Origin: Cesiribacteraceae bacterium YIM B00369
GTDB lineage: Bacteria; Bacteroidota; Bacteroidia; Cytophagales; Cyclobacteriaceae
Direction: 5' to 3'
Assembly (NCBI GenBank): GCA_017948555.1
Contig: JAFMYY010000017.1
Coordinates: 89,810 to 142,359, forward strand
DNA: 52,550 bases
Numbering within the stretch: the first letter of the stretch is position 1; every line of letters starts with the position of its first letter. Both the position numbers and the translations under genes were made by a program. A model generated the notes under the pieces. That model had not been told where the DNA came from. It saw only the letters and a list, made by a program, of their open reading frames with translations, and did not search any database. This document shows, piece after piece, positions 41,841-50,385 of this stretch.

Positions 41841-42836
41841 ATGATAAATAATTCTGAATACAGATTGATTTTAATCGGGGCCTCTGCGGGAGGTTTTAAA
41901 GCAGTGGCGAAATGCCTGGGCGGATTTAATAGCAGGAAGGATACAGCTGTTTTAGTCGTGCTCCATGGTTTTTCAGAAGCTCCTGCCACTCTTGATGAAC
42001 ACCTGGGTAACCTGATAGAAATTCCGGTTTCATATGCCCGGAATGGAGGAGTGATAGAAGGCGGACAGGTTTATTTAGCACCTCCTGATCATCATTTAAT
42101 GGTGCAGGAGAGTAAATTCCTGCTCACCAACGGCCCGAAGGAAAACCTGTTCAGGCCTTCCATAGATGTGCTCTTCCGTTCCGTGGCCGTAAGTTTCGGA
42201 AACAGGGCTATTGGAGTGTTGCTCACCGGCCGCTTAACAGATGGCACACTTGGTTTAGGTGCGGTAAAAAGGTGTGGAGGGATCACGGTTATTCAGGATC
42301 CTGCTTCTGCTGAATATGCCGATATGCCTCTCTATGCCCAAAAATCAGTTGACCCTGATTTTACTATTGAATTAAGTGGAATGGCTAATCTGTTCAACCG
42401 CCTTTTAGATGATCCTCTTCCCCCGGTAAAAGAAATTCCGGCTGTATTAAAAAGAGAAGTGGGCATAACCGGCAACATTGGCAGCCTGATCGACGGGGAA
42501 AATGAAAAGGAAAAAGAAGGAGATCAACCGCTTAGTTGTCCTGCCTGTGGAGGTCCTCTTACGGTAATGCCAAATGAAACGGTAGTGCACTACCGCTGCC
42601 GTACCGGCCACTCTTATACCCTGCAGTCCCTTAATGAGAGTCAGGGGCAGCAACTGGAAGAAACCCTCTGGATTGCCCTGCGCATACTGGATGAGCGCCT
42701 GGTGCTGCTCAAAAAGATGATTAACGACTATGAAAGAAAAGGGCTTGATATGCTGGCAAAGTCTAATGTGGGCAAATTAAAAGAGGTGGAGCAGCATGCG
42801 GCCCATTTAAAGCGCCTGATGGGCCTGAATGAATGA
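41841..42836 (+). CDS. CheB-type methylesterase with C-terminal Cys-rich module
   Basis: A 331-residue protein without a receiver domain. The CheB esterase (residues about 8-190) has Ser15 in LIGASAGG, His42 in VVLHGFS and Asp134 in the TDGT loop (family DDGT), so the triad is complete. After a charged linker there is a zinc-ribbon-like module CPACGGPL ... YRCRTGHSYT, then a helical C-terminus with QLEETLWIALRIL. Such stand-alone CheB plus ribbon proteins are frequent in Bacteroidota; their targets are unknown because no chemoreceptors are nearby. It is followed by a repeat and a paralogous gene. Confidence 0.92.
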   Translation: MINNSEYRLILIGASAGGFKAVAKCLGGFNSRKDTAVLVVLHGFSEAPATLDEHLGNLIEIPVSYARNGGVIEGGQVYLAPPDHHLMVQESKFLLTNGPKENLFRPSIDVLFRSVAVSFGNRAIGVLLTGRLTDGTLGLGAVKRCGGITVIQDPASAEYADMPLYAQKSVDPDFTIELSGMANLFNRLLDDPLPPVKEIPAVLKREVGITGNIGSLIDGENEKEKEGDQPLSCPACGGPLTVMPNETVVHYRCRTGHSYTLQSLNESQGQQLEETLWIALRILDERLVLLKKMINDYERKGLDMLAKSNVGKLKEVEQHAAHLKRLMGLNE

Positions 42837-42919
42837 AGCCAGTTGCATGCACTTACAACTGCCAACGGGCAACTATTAAGTAGTGTGACATATTTATTTT
42901 AACCATAAATAGCCCGCTT

Positions 42920-43041
42920 TGTCATCCCGACGAAGGAGGGATCTTTCGCTATTTTATGTCCTTATGGAGCTATCAAAAGGCGCAAGATCCTTCGTTCCTC
43001 AGGATGACAAGGCTAGTTTTTATTAGTAAAATAATTCTGTC
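42920..43041 (+). repeat. Dispersed palindromic repeat, copy 3
   Basis: Arms GTCATCCCGACGAAGG and CCTTCGTTCCTCAGGATGAC enclose a 30-nt spacer; the right side continues into the AT-rich flank shared with copies 1 and 2. It lacks the GGCGGCCGCC insert of copy 2. It lies between the two CheB-type genes and ends only 35 bp before the second, so it may shape read-through. Confidence 0.8.
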
Positions 43042-43095
43042 GGGGCACTAAAATAACCACCAACAACAAAATTTCATGGGTAAAAAGGATTAATA

Positions 43096-44112
43096 GTGAT
43101 AGGAGCATCGGCAGGAGGGGTTTCTGTTTTGGAGCAATTGGTAAAAGAACTCCCTGAAGATTTTCCCGGATCAATTTTTATTGTAATGCATACCCCGCCT
43201 TTCTCTCCAAGTAAACTGCCGGAAATATTGAGCAGGGCAGGGCACCTGAAAGCTATTCATCCGGAAGGAACCGTGAAGATAGAACCGGGAATGATTTATG
43301 TTGCCCCTCCCGACCATCATCTGCTTCTGGAGGAAAAGCATGTGGCGGTGAAAAAAGGCCCCAAAGAAAACCGGTTCCGCCCTTCTGTTGATGCCCTTTT
43401 CCGCTCAGCGGCTTATATTTACCGGACACGTGTGGTGGGAGTGATACTTACCGGGGCGCTTGATGATGGTACTTCCGGTTTATGGACCATAAAGCGCCTG
43501 GGTGGGGTAGCTGTTTGCCAGGATCCTGAGGAAGCTACTTTTCCGGAAATGCCCAATTCGGTACAGGAATATGTGGAAACGGATTATACTTTGCCGGTTG
43601 CAGAAATGCCGGCCCTGTTAACCCGCCTTGTGTCTGAGCCGGCCGGCCAAAACAGGGAAATACCTGAGGAAGACCTGGACCGGGTGAAATTAGAGGTTGA
43701 GATTGCCACTGCCGACAATGCTTTTGAAAAAGGAATTATGGAGATGGGCGATCTGGCGCCTTTTACCTGCCCGGGCTGTCATGGTGCACTCGTGCGGCTT
43801 CAGGAAGGTAAAAGAGTGCGCTACCGCTGCCACACAGGACATTCCTTTACGGCCAGTGCTCTTCTGGCGGGAATTTCTGAATCTGTGGAGGAAACCCTTT
43901 GGGCGGCAATGCGCGGACTGGAAGAAACAACCATGTTACTTCAGCACATGGGAGAGCATATTATGGATGGGGGTGACCATGAGGTTGCGAACCGGTTTCT
44001 GAGGAAAGCAAATGAAACTGCGGAAAGGGCGCGGATTGTCCATGAATCTGTTTTCCAACAGGAACGGATAAGTGCTGATTTAAAATATTCTGAAGGAAAA
44101 AAGAAGGAATAA
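43096..44112 (+). CDS. CheB-type methylesterase with Cys-rich module; apparent 5' frameshift
   Basis: A 338-codon frame, paralogous to the gene at 41841: CheB triad Ser5 (GASAGG), His32 (IVMHTPP), Asp124 (ALDDGT), then CPGCHGAL ... YRCHTGHSFT and VEETLWAAM. The frame opens at GTG 43096 because of a stop at 43081. Yet ATG 43076 reads MGKKD then stops at 43091; inserting one T after 43090 would give MGKKDLIVIGASAGG, the standard family start. So a one-base deletion is likely, leaving either a sequence error, a broken gene, or a functional one using GTG. The rest of the gene is intact over 1 kb. Confidence 0.85.
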   Translation: MIGASAGGVSVLEQLVKELPEDFPGSIFIVMHTPPFSPSKLPEILSRAGHLKAIHPEGTVKIEPGMIYVAPPDHHLLLEEKHVAVKKGPKENRFRPSVDALFRSAAYIYRTRVVGVILTGALDDGTSGLWTIKRLGGVAVCQDPEEATFPEMPNSVQEYVETDYTLPVAEMPALLTRLVSEPAGQNREIPEEDLDRVKLEVEIATADNAFEKGIMEMGDLAPFTCPGCHGALVRLQEGKRVRYRCHTGHSFTASALLAGISESVEETLWAAMRGLEETTMLLQHMGEHIMDGGDHEVANRFLRKANETAERARIVHESVFQQERISADLKYSEGKKKE

Positions 44113-44114
44113 AA

Positions 44115-44152
44115 GCAGGAAAAAGGATGCCGCCGGACGGCTGATTTCCTGC
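44115..44152. terminator. Hairpin after the second CheB-type gene
   Basis: GCAGGAAA / TTTCCTGC with a nested GCCG/CGGC stem, 3 bp after the stop codon. There is no T-run, so termination is uncertain. A second 6-bp stem (GTTACC / GGTAAC) follows at 44158. Confidence 0.4.
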
Positions 44153-44286
44153 AAACTGTTACCGGTTTTTGCAGGTAACGGCCTGTAGGCCAACCGTTCC
44201 GGTTTCTTTTTGCCCTGCCAACAATGCCGGGAAAACGCCTGTTAATTCATTAGAAGATAATTTTTTAACCCTAAAATGAACTTTTA

Positions 44287-45444
44287 ATGAAAGCAGTAAG
44301 ATACCATATGCCCAAAGTAATGCAGGTGGATAATGTACCTGACCCTGGCATACTTCATGAGCGGGATGCAATAATAAAAGTTACAAGTACTGCCATTTGT
44401 GGCTCCGACCTCCATATTTATAATGGTAAAATTCCGCAGGTGGAGAACATGGTGATAGGCCATGAATTTATGGGTGAGGTAGTGGAAACCGGAAAAGCCA
44501 TTACAAACCTGAAAAAAGGGGACAGGGTAATAGTACCATTCCCTATAAGCTGCGGACAATGCTTTTTTTGTCAGCACGACCTGCACCCGCATTGCGAAAA
44601 CTCAAATGAAAAACATTACGGGCCTGAAGGTGGCTTATTGGATGGCAAAGGGGCAGCGCTCTTTGGCTATACCGATTTATACGGAGGTTACGATGGCGGA
44701 CAGGCAGAATACGTGCGGGTGCCCTTTGCAGATGTAGGTCCCCGCAAAATTCCTGATAACCTTTCGGATGAAAAAGCGCTTTTCCTGACAGATATTTTCC
44801 CCACAGGCTATATTGCTGTTGACTGGGCTAACTTAAAAGGAGGTGAAACAGTAGTTGTTTTTGGCTGCGGTCCTGTTGGTATAATGGCCCAGAAATCGGC
44901 CTGGCTGCAGGGAGCCGGCAGGGTAATTGGTGTCGATATTCAGCCTTACCGCCTGGCAAGGGCAAAAAAATCTGCAAATTCTGAAGTAATTAATGCAGCT
45001 GAAGAAGATGTAATTCAAATTATAAGGGATATGACCGGTGGCCGTGGAGCCGATGTTTGTATAGATGCGGTAGGAATGGAATCTGACAGGGGAGTGCTGG
45101 AGAAAATTCTTAATACAGTTCGTCTGCAGGCAGGATCCACCACTGTACTTGAAAACTGCTTTAGCGCAGTACGGCGTGGTGGTGTTGTATCGGTGGTAGG
45201 CGTTTATGGATCTTATTACGATAAATTTCCCTTAGGGCAGTTTTTTGATAAGGGGCTGATTATGCGGGCCGGTCAGGCTCCTGTGCAGGCTTATATAGAT
45301 AAGCTTTTACAGCTGGTAAAGGATGAGAAAATTGTGCTTGATGATATTATTACGCATAAACTGCCACTGAGCGAAGCACCTCACGCTTATAAAATCTTTA
45401 ATGAGAAAACCGATGATTGTTTGAAGGTAGTATTGAAACCTTAA
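44287..45444 (+). CDS. Zinc-dependent alcohol dehydrogenase (formaldehyde dehydrogenase-like)
   Basis: A 385-residue medium-chain dehydrogenase. Catalytic zinc ligands Cys38 (TAICGSDLH), His59 and Glu60 (GHEF); structural zinc Cys89, Cys92, Cys95 and Cys103 (CGQCFFCQHDLHPHC). The NAD-binding motif is VVVFGCGPVGIMA near residue 190, and the later GADVCIDAVGMESD with an inserted loop is typical of the glutathione-independent formaldehyde dehydrogenase-like branch, so it may oxidise formaldehyde or small alcohols. It stands alone between two signalling genes; its terminator is at 45454. Confidence 0.92.
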   Translation: MKAVRYHMPKVMQVDNVPDPGILHERDAIIKVTSTAICGSDLHIYNGKIPQVENMVIGHEFMGEVVETGKAITNLKKGDRVIVPFPISCGQCFFCQHDLHPHCENSNEKHYGPEGGLLDGKGAALFGYTDLYGGYDGGQAEYVRVPFADVGPRKIPDNLSDEKALFLTDIFPTGYIAVDWANLKGGETVVVFGCGPVGIMAQKSAWLQGAGRVIGVDIQPYRLARAKKSANSEVINAAEEDVIQIIRDMTGGRGADVCIDAVGMESDRGVLEKILNTVRLQAGSTTVLENCFSAVRRGGVVSVVGVYGSYYDKFPLGQFFDKGLIMRAGQAPVQAYIDKLLQLVKDEKIVLDDIITHKLPLSEAPHAYKIFNEKTDDCLKVVLKP

Positions 45445-45453
45445 AAAGAGGAG

Positions 45454-45489
45454 AGGCTGGTGTCCTGATTAAGGCCATCAGCCTTTTAT
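45454..45489. terminator. Terminator between convergent ADH and receiver genes
   Basis: AGGCTGGTG / CATCAGCCT (one G-U pair) with a 13-nt loop and a TTTTATT tail on the plus strand; the minus strand side is A-rich in plus terms (TTAAAAAGAG), giving CTCTTTTTAA for the opposite gene. Confidence 0.8.
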
Positions 45490-45878
45490 TACCTCAGCAG
45501 GAGGGATAACTTTTCCTCTGTCAGGGGTTTTTCCACCACCTCATCCACTGCGGGAATTTGCATGGCTTTTATTTTTTCTTTCCGGCTGCAGGAGGAGGTA
45601 AGGATCACAAGCTTTGTATCAGGGAAATAATCTGCATACCTGCGGCTATACAAATCAGCGAAGTCCAGACCACCTATTCCCGGCATATTGACATCCAGAA
45701 AAATTATATCCGGAAAAGATTCTTCTTCCACCATGCGGGTATCAAGGTATTCCCGTGCATCTTTTACATGGCTGATGCAGTTTATCCTTTTCAGGAAGGA
45801 GTTTTTCTTCAATGAGCTTTCTGTCAGCCGCAGGAATAGTTCATCATCATCGATCAATAGTATTTCAGCCTTTTTCAT
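45489..45878 (-). CDS. Stand-alone response regulator (receiver only)
   Basis: A 129-residue CheY-type receiver. Acidic pocket in LLIDDDELF, phosphoacceptor Asp62 in IIFLDVNMPG, the Thr of LVILTSS and the Lys of VEKPL are present. It is a paralogue of the receiver at 37351. I chose the Met at 45878 because it places the first strand as in the paralogue; the ATG at 45905 would add nine residues (MQDIFNLNL). No kinase gene is adjacent, so its partner may be the fusion kinase 4 kb away, or another one outside the window. Confidence 0.92.
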   Translation of the reverse strand: MKKAEILLIDDDELFLRLTESSLKKNSFLKRINCISHVKDAREYLDTRMVEEESFPDIIFLDVNMPGIGGLDFADLYSRRYADYFPDTKLVILTSSCSRKEKIKAMQIPAVDEVVEKPLTEEKLSLLLR

Positions 45879-46105
45879 TAGGTTTAAATTAAAAATGTCC
45901 TGCAAAAGCCTTCCTTTTGTGGTTTTATAAAAAAAAATTCTTTTAAATGGTGTTTTAAAATTTTCTGTTCAATTATATAAACAGTTAATACTCCCGTCTT
46001 TAAACAATAGTTGTGTGAATATAACATAAATAACTGATAATCAGCAAAAAGTAATAGTTTTCCCTGATAATTTTTATTTTACCGGACCTCCGGGGGCTGC
46101 CCTGC

Positions 46106-47053
46106 TTATTCATTCTGGTAAAGGCTGATGTCCCTTTTGTGGTAATAAAACTTCGTCCAGAGGAAAACTATCAGGGAAAAGCCAAATACCATTGCCACAT
46201 CCAGTGCAAAGCGAAGAAATGCCATTCCGGCAAGATCATAATCACCTGCAAGAAGGCCGATTCCAACAATAGCAGCAGTAGGTACCAGCGCCAGCCCGAT
46301 CATTACACCGGAGGTGAATACCGACTTTTTAGTGGCCACCAGTAAAGCACCGGCAATACTGGCCACCGCAGAGGCAAGTATGGAAGGCATGGTTACCCCC
46401 GACCAGTAGCTGAGTAGCTCCTTGTTAACTACATAATAACCGGAGGAGGCATTTAAAGGGTTATGGCCCATGCTTTTTACAATTACGGCCGTTAAGGTAG
46501 CCCCGATTATGAGTGAGAGATATCCTTTAAGGAAATCAAAACCGCCATAATACCAGTTCTTATTTTTAGCAATAAGGCCAAGCGCCATTCTTGTAATAGG
46601 CATAAAGCCGGGGGCAACCAGCATACCTCCAATTACAATATGGAGGGAATTGGTTGCAATTCCTATGGTGGATAATGATCCGGAAATGAACATGATAGCA
46701 AGGGTGTTAATGGAGGTATTGCTGTCGTTGCTGATAGTCATTTCCATTTCCTCCCAGCTGCCTTCGTTATTATCGCGCTCAATACGGTAGGAGGATTTGG
46801 TTGGGATATAACTGTCCGGTTCACTGGACGATAAGGAAAGCCCCCCTTTCTTTCCTAATTGGTAGCCATCCATAATCCTCATCACCTTATGCATTTGAGT
46901 ATTAGGTACGGCCAGTTTAATGACATCGCCGGGAGGGTCCACCGAAACCTTCCTGAAAACCTGTAGCTCCAGCAATCCTTCCACTTCTTTCAGCTCCTTA
47001 ATTAATTCATCGGTTTTTTCATATGGTGAAGTCACACTGATGATTCTTGCCAT
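46106..47053 (-). CDS. DUF389 membrane protein
   Basis: A 315-residue inner-membrane protein. Residues 1-110 are a soluble N-terminal domain (MARIISVTSPYEKTDELIK), followed by a DUF389 hydrophobic domain with about six helices: SINTLAIMFISGSLSTIGIA, IVIGGMLVAPGFMPITRMAL, GYLSLIIGATLTAVIVKS, WSGVTMPSILASAVASIAGA, SGVMIGLALVPTAAIVGIGL, ALDVAMVFGFSLIVFLW. The GMLVAPGFMPI segment is the family's conserved core. Function is unknown. The gene is isolated on the minus strand. Confidence 0.92.
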   Translation of the reverse strand: MARIISVTSPYEKTDELIKELKEVEGLLELQVFRKVSVDPPGDVIKLAVPNTQMHKVMRIMDGYQLGKKGGLSLSSSEPDSYIPTKSSYRIERDNNEGSWEEMEMTISNDSNTSINTLAIMFISGSLSTIGIATNSLHIVIGGMLVAPGFMPITRMALGLIAKNKNWYYGGFDFLKGYLSLIIGATLTAVIVKSMGHNPLNASSGYYVVNKELLSYWSGVTMPSILASAVASIAGALLVATKKSVFTSGVMIGLALVPTAAIVGIGLLAGDYDLAGMAFLRFALDVAMVFGFSLIVFLWTKFYYHKRDISLYQNE

Positions 47054-47281
47054 AGCTTTTTGGTTTAACTTTATGTTTCTGAAATCCTTTGCATAACAGC
47101 TGCATTTTATAATTGTTTTCTGCCTCCCGGGTGGTTTAACCCCTTTTTTAATTATAAAAATTGCTTAAACAATAGGTCCCGTTAAGCCTTTAATTAAAAG
47201 GAAAAATCAGGCAAAGCCACTGAAGCTGAGGTAAATCCATAATACATTACATTTTTAACTTAACCTTTAAAGCGCTTAAAT

Positions 47282-48250
47282 ATGATACCACCAAAATTAA
47301 AAGCAGGAGACCATGTGCGGATAATAGCTCCCTCACATAGTCTTTCTCCTGCGGTTACCAAAGAAATGAGAGACAGGACAGTAAAAGAGTTTGAAAAACT
47401 GGGACTGACAGTAAGCTTTGGAAAGCATGTGGAGGAGCTGAACGACTTCGATACCAGCACCATTGAAAACCGGCTGGAGGATCTCCATGAGGCTTATGCA
47501 GATCCTGCTGTTCAGGCCATAGTGCCGGCAAGGGGCGGGTCCAGTGTAACACAGCTCCTGAAGCATATTGATTATGAGCTGGTTAAAAACAACCCTAAGA
47601 TCCTCTGTGGCCTCTCCGATATTACTGCGCTTTCTTATGCCCTTTATGCTAAAACAGGAGTGGTTAATTATTATGGCCCTCATTTTACCATGTTAGCTAC
47701 CAGCAGGCAAACCGCTTATTCATTTGAATATATGCAGAAAGTACTGATGTCTGATGCAGTAATTGATGTCAGACCTTCTGAACACTACAATAATGCCCTC
47801 GGAGAAAGTGACCTGATTGTGAATGAAGGTTACTGGGCTATCAATGAAGGTAAGGCGGAAGGTGAATGTGTTGGAGGTAATTTTCTGACCACTAATTTTG
47901 TTCTGGGCAGTGAGTTTGCTCCTGATTTCAATGATAAGATTCTTTTTTTGGAAGAGAATCACCTGCTGGATTATAAAGATGTGCATAACGAGCTGCAGTC
48001 CATCCTGAACCAGCCTGGTGCCGGAAGGATCCGGGGCATGCTCATTGGCCGTTTTCAGCGTGAAACAGGTATAACCCGTGAGCTGCTTACAAAAATGATC
48101 AGGAGTAAGGAAGAGTTAAAAGATGTGCCTGTAGTGGGGAATCTTGATTTTGGCCATACAGCTCCCATGCTTACCCTCCCGCTTGGCGGATCCATGCAGC
48201 TTGATGTACAGGGACCTGACCGGATAAAAATTTCGATTACTGAGCATTAA
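47282..48250 (+). CDS. S66-family LD-carboxypeptidase (MccF-like)
   Basis: A 322-residue serine peptidase of family S66, which includes cytosolic LD-carboxypeptidases recycling murein tetrapeptides and MccF-type enzymes cleaving microcin C-like compounds. The nucleophile is Ser112 in CGLSDITAL, His292 in DFGHTAP is the general base, and Glu in FLEENH completes the triad. The N-terminal PPKLKAGDHVRIIAPSHSLS is typical of the family. Which substrate it takes is open. It precedes the small membrane protein gene at 48337 by 86 bp on the same strand. Confidence 0.93.
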   Translation: MIPPKLKAGDHVRIIAPSHSLSPAVTKEMRDRTVKEFEKLGLTVSFGKHVEELNDFDTSTIENRLEDLHEAYADPAVQAIVPARGGSSVTQLLKHIDYELVKNNPKILCGLSDITALSYALYAKTGVVNYYGPHFTMLATSRQTAYSFEYMQKVLMSDAVIDVRPSEHYNNALGESDLIVNEGYWAINEGKAEGECVGGNFLTTNFVLGSEFAPDFNDKILFLEENHLLDYKDVHNELQSILNQPGAGRIRGMLIGRFQRETGITRELLTKMIRSKEELKDVPVVGNLDFGHTAPMLTLPLGGSMQLDVQGPDRIKISITEH

Positions 48251-48336
48251 TTTTTAATGATCAGTAACAAAAGGGATGAAATGCATGTTCCCGCTTTACT
48301 TAATGTAATTTTTTTATAACCCTAAATTTTTAAATG

Positions 48337-48576
48337 ATGGCAAAAAATTTTAATCCTGAACACAGAGAAGGCCCTGTAGCCAGAATGATCGAGGAACAAA
48401 CCGCTAAAGTACCTTCAGATGTATTTCTTTGGGCGGCATTAGGCTCTATGGCAGCTTCATTAACATTAAAAATATTGAAAAAAGACGAGGAAGCTTTATT
48501 TATTGGCCAGTGGGCACCGTCATTCCTGCTATTGGGAATGTACAACAAGATCGTAAAGCTGGAAGGGCATGAGTAG
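48337..48576 (+). CDS. Small membrane protein, paralogue of the protein at 33117
   Basis: A 79-residue protein: polar N-terminus (NFNPEHREGPVARMIEEQ), helix 30-46 (FLWAALGSMAASLTLKI), a short charged loop and a second hydrophobic segment, ending NKIVKLEGHE. It differs from the 33117 copy at 12 positions by my count. The start is taken at the second of two ATGs to match the paralogue. Flanks differ between the copies, so this is not a recent segmental copy. A terminator-like hairpin follows at 48622. Confidence 0.85.
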   Translation: MAKNFNPEHREGPVARMIEEQTAKVPSDVFLWAALGSMAASLTLKILKKDEEALFIGQWAPSFLLLGMYNKIVKLEGHE

Positions 48577-48621
48577 TGGAAGAAATTTCCATTTAAAGTA
48601 AACTTCCGTAATGCGGAAATG

Positions 48622-48657
48622 AAAGAGAGGGAGTGTAATGCTTCCTCTTTTTTTTAT
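48622..48657 (+). terminator. Terminator of the small membrane protein gene
   Basis: AAAGAGAGGGAG pairs with CTTCCTCTTT (one bulge, one G-U pair) and runs into eight T. It borders the start of element copy B. Confidence 0.6.
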
Positions 48658-48952
48658 AAAAAAAGCCCGGAAGAACTTTTACATTCAGCCGGGCCTCGGG
48701 AGTTAAAAAAAATTGCTACTGTCTAAAAATAAATATCAAAAAAATGTAACGATCCTGTTAAAAAAAATAGTTGAAAAAATAAATCAGGTTTCTGATTTCC
48801 GTTATTACATCTTCTATGCCAAAGAAAGCCTTTACTGCGAAAAAGATTGGAAAAGGAGTAAATTGAGCAGTATACATACATTATATAATTACCGGTTAAT
48901 GGAAGCAGGCTTTATAACTCAATCATTTTGAACTACTGATTGTCATTTTGAG
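48658..48952 (-). repeat. Repeated ~300-nt element, copy B
   Basis: Begins with hairpin GCCCGG / CCGGGC (loop with TTTTACATT) then CTCGGGAGTTAAAAAAA, identical to copy C over about 45 nt except a few bases. Internal landmarks: GGTTTCTGATTTCC at 48787 (one mismatch to copy A), ATGCCA at 48816, CCGGTTAA at 48892 followed by TCATTTT and ACTGATT as in copy C. The end, near 48952, lacks the TATGACAGAGTGGG of the other copies. On the minus strand the hairpin is followed by seven T. Confidence 0.55.
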
Positions 48953-49022
48953 CCTTGTCCATTTGGAATTCCGCTGTTCTGTTGCTGAGTATCAGGTTTA
49001 CAGGAAAAATGTAGTGGGAAAT

Positions 49023-49323
49023 AAAAAAGCCCGGAAGAATTTTTACATTCAGCCGGGCCTCGGGAGTTAAAAAAATAGCTATTATGAAGAAAAAACATGT
49101 CTGAAAAAAGTGGCCTTTCTGTAAAAAGTCAGGATTAAAAAAATTTTATAGCTTTATATTTAATGGGTGTACATCTACTGTGCCAGTATAATTTAAATCG
49201 TTAAAAAATTTAATAATTGCCACAGAAAGGCTTTAAATAAGGTATTTTTCTTACAAGAGTTCCATAGCTCCTCCGGTTAAGCCAGTCATTTTAAGGCACT
49301 GATTTTCAGTATGACAGAGTGGG
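49023..49323 (-). repeat. Repeated ~300-nt element, copy C
   Basis: The hairpin GCCCGG / CCGGGC and CTCGGGAGTTAAAAAAA at 49029-49075 repeat copy B; TGTGCCAG at 49179 and TATGACAGAGTGGG at 49310-49323 repeat copy A; CCGGTTAA at 49273, then TCATTTT and ACTGATTTTCAGT, repeat copy B. Read on the minus strand it ends in an intrinsic terminator (GCCCGGC ... GCCGGGC-type stem with TTTTTT). It lies about 100 bp upstream of the oxidoreductase gene at 49426. Confidence 0.55.
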
Positions 49324-49425
49324 TAGGGTGGATTTAAGAAGCCTTTTTGTAAAGAAAGGATTTAATAACTATATGCCTCTTCAGGTGTTTCCTATTAATT
49401 ACCCGAAAACTAAATATTTCTTTTT

Positions 49426-50370
49426 ATGAAAGCATATGTGTTAAATGAGCCGGGCGCACCGGAGAACCTTCATTTACAGGACATTGAAAAACCAAAACCG
49501 GAGAAAAATCAGGTGCTGGTAAAAGTTAAAGCGATCAGCATTAATCCGGTAGATACCAAAACACGCGATGGAAAAGCCTTTTACGGGGCCATTAAAGATG
49601 AGCCCCCTGTAATTGTCGGCTGGGATATTTCCGGTGAGGTAGTTGCAACGGGAGATGATGTTGAATACTTCAAAGAAGGCGATGAGGTTTTCGGAATGGT
49701 AAATTTTCCCGGGCATGGCAGAGCTTATGCGGAATATGTGCTGTCCCCTGAAAGCCACTTAGCCCATAAACCTTCCGGTGTTTCCCATGAAGAGGCGGCT
49801 GCGGCCACGCTTGCTGCCCTTACAGCCTGGCAGGTGCTTGTACAGCAGGCAAATATACAACCCGGACAGCGCGTACTTATCCATGCAGCTGCCGGTGGGG
49901 TTGGTCATTATGCCATACAAATTACTAAATACTTTAAAGCTTATGTAATTGGTACAGCATCTGCCGCCAAACATGCTTTTATAAAAGGCCTGGGAGCCGA
50001 TGAGCAGATAGATTACAGGGAAACAAAGGTTGAAGAGGAAGTGAAGGACATAGACATAGTACTGGATTCTTTGGGGGAGGAAAATTCGCTCCGGTCCCTG
50101 AAAACGCTTAAAGACGGAGGTACACTTGTTTCTATTCTAGGAGGAGCTAAGGAATCCGTTCAGGAAAAAGCAAAAGAGCGGAATATTGAAGCAAAAAATT
50201 ACCTTGTTCAGTCCAGTGGTGAGGACCAGACGAAACTGGCGGATCTGATGAGGGAAGGAGCCCTGCAGTCGCATGTGTCGCATGTTTTTCCGTTTGCTGA
50301 AATGGCCAAAGCGCACCGGCAGGTTGAAACCCGCAAAACAAAGGGTAAAGTAGTAGTGGTTTTGGATTAA
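49426..50370 (+). CDS. NADP-dependent quinone oxidoreductase (MDR superfamily)
   Basis: A 314-residue medium-chain reductase of the zinc-free quinone oxidoreductase type. Motifs: GWDISGEVVATG, the cofactor loop VLIHAAAGGVGHYAIQI (near 145-161), DIVLDSLGEENSLRSL and a C-terminal KTKGKVVVVLD. It has no CGSD or zinc cysteines, unlike the ADH at 44287. It would reduce quinones or enones with NADPH. The SDR gene starts 15 bp after its stop, so they form an operon. Element copy C ends about 100 bp upstream. Confidence 0.93.
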   Translation: MKAYVLNEPGAPENLHLQDIEKPKPEKNQVLVKVKAISINPVDTKTRDGKAFYGAIKDEPPVIVGWDISGEVVATGDDVEYFKEGDEVFGMVNFPGHGRAYAEYVLSPESHLAHKPSGVSHEEAAAATLAALTAWQVLVQQANIQPGQRVLIHAAAGGVGHYAIQITKYFKAYVIGTASAAKHAFIKGLGADEQIDYRETKVEEEVKDIDIVLDSLGEENSLRSLKTLKDGGTLVSILGGAKESVQEKAKERNIEAKNYLVQSSGEDQTKLADLMREGALQSHVSHVFPFAEMAKAHRQVETRKTKGKVVVVLD

Positions 50371-50385
50371 ATCATAAAAAAATTA

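Larger units (their letters stand above)
48577..49425. other. 849-bp intergenic region with element copies B and C
   Basis: It holds a terminator (48622-48658) and two tandem copies of the 300-nt element (48658-48952 and 49023-49323). A 72-codon plus-strand ORF at 48713-48931 is inside copy B, has no counterpart in copies A or C, and is not accepted as a gene. Confidence 0.65.

Noticed and set aside
48713..48931. 72-codon plus-strand ORF in the intergenic region
   Set aside because: It lies inside element copy B; the matching parts of copies A and C have stops, so the conserved sequence is not coding.
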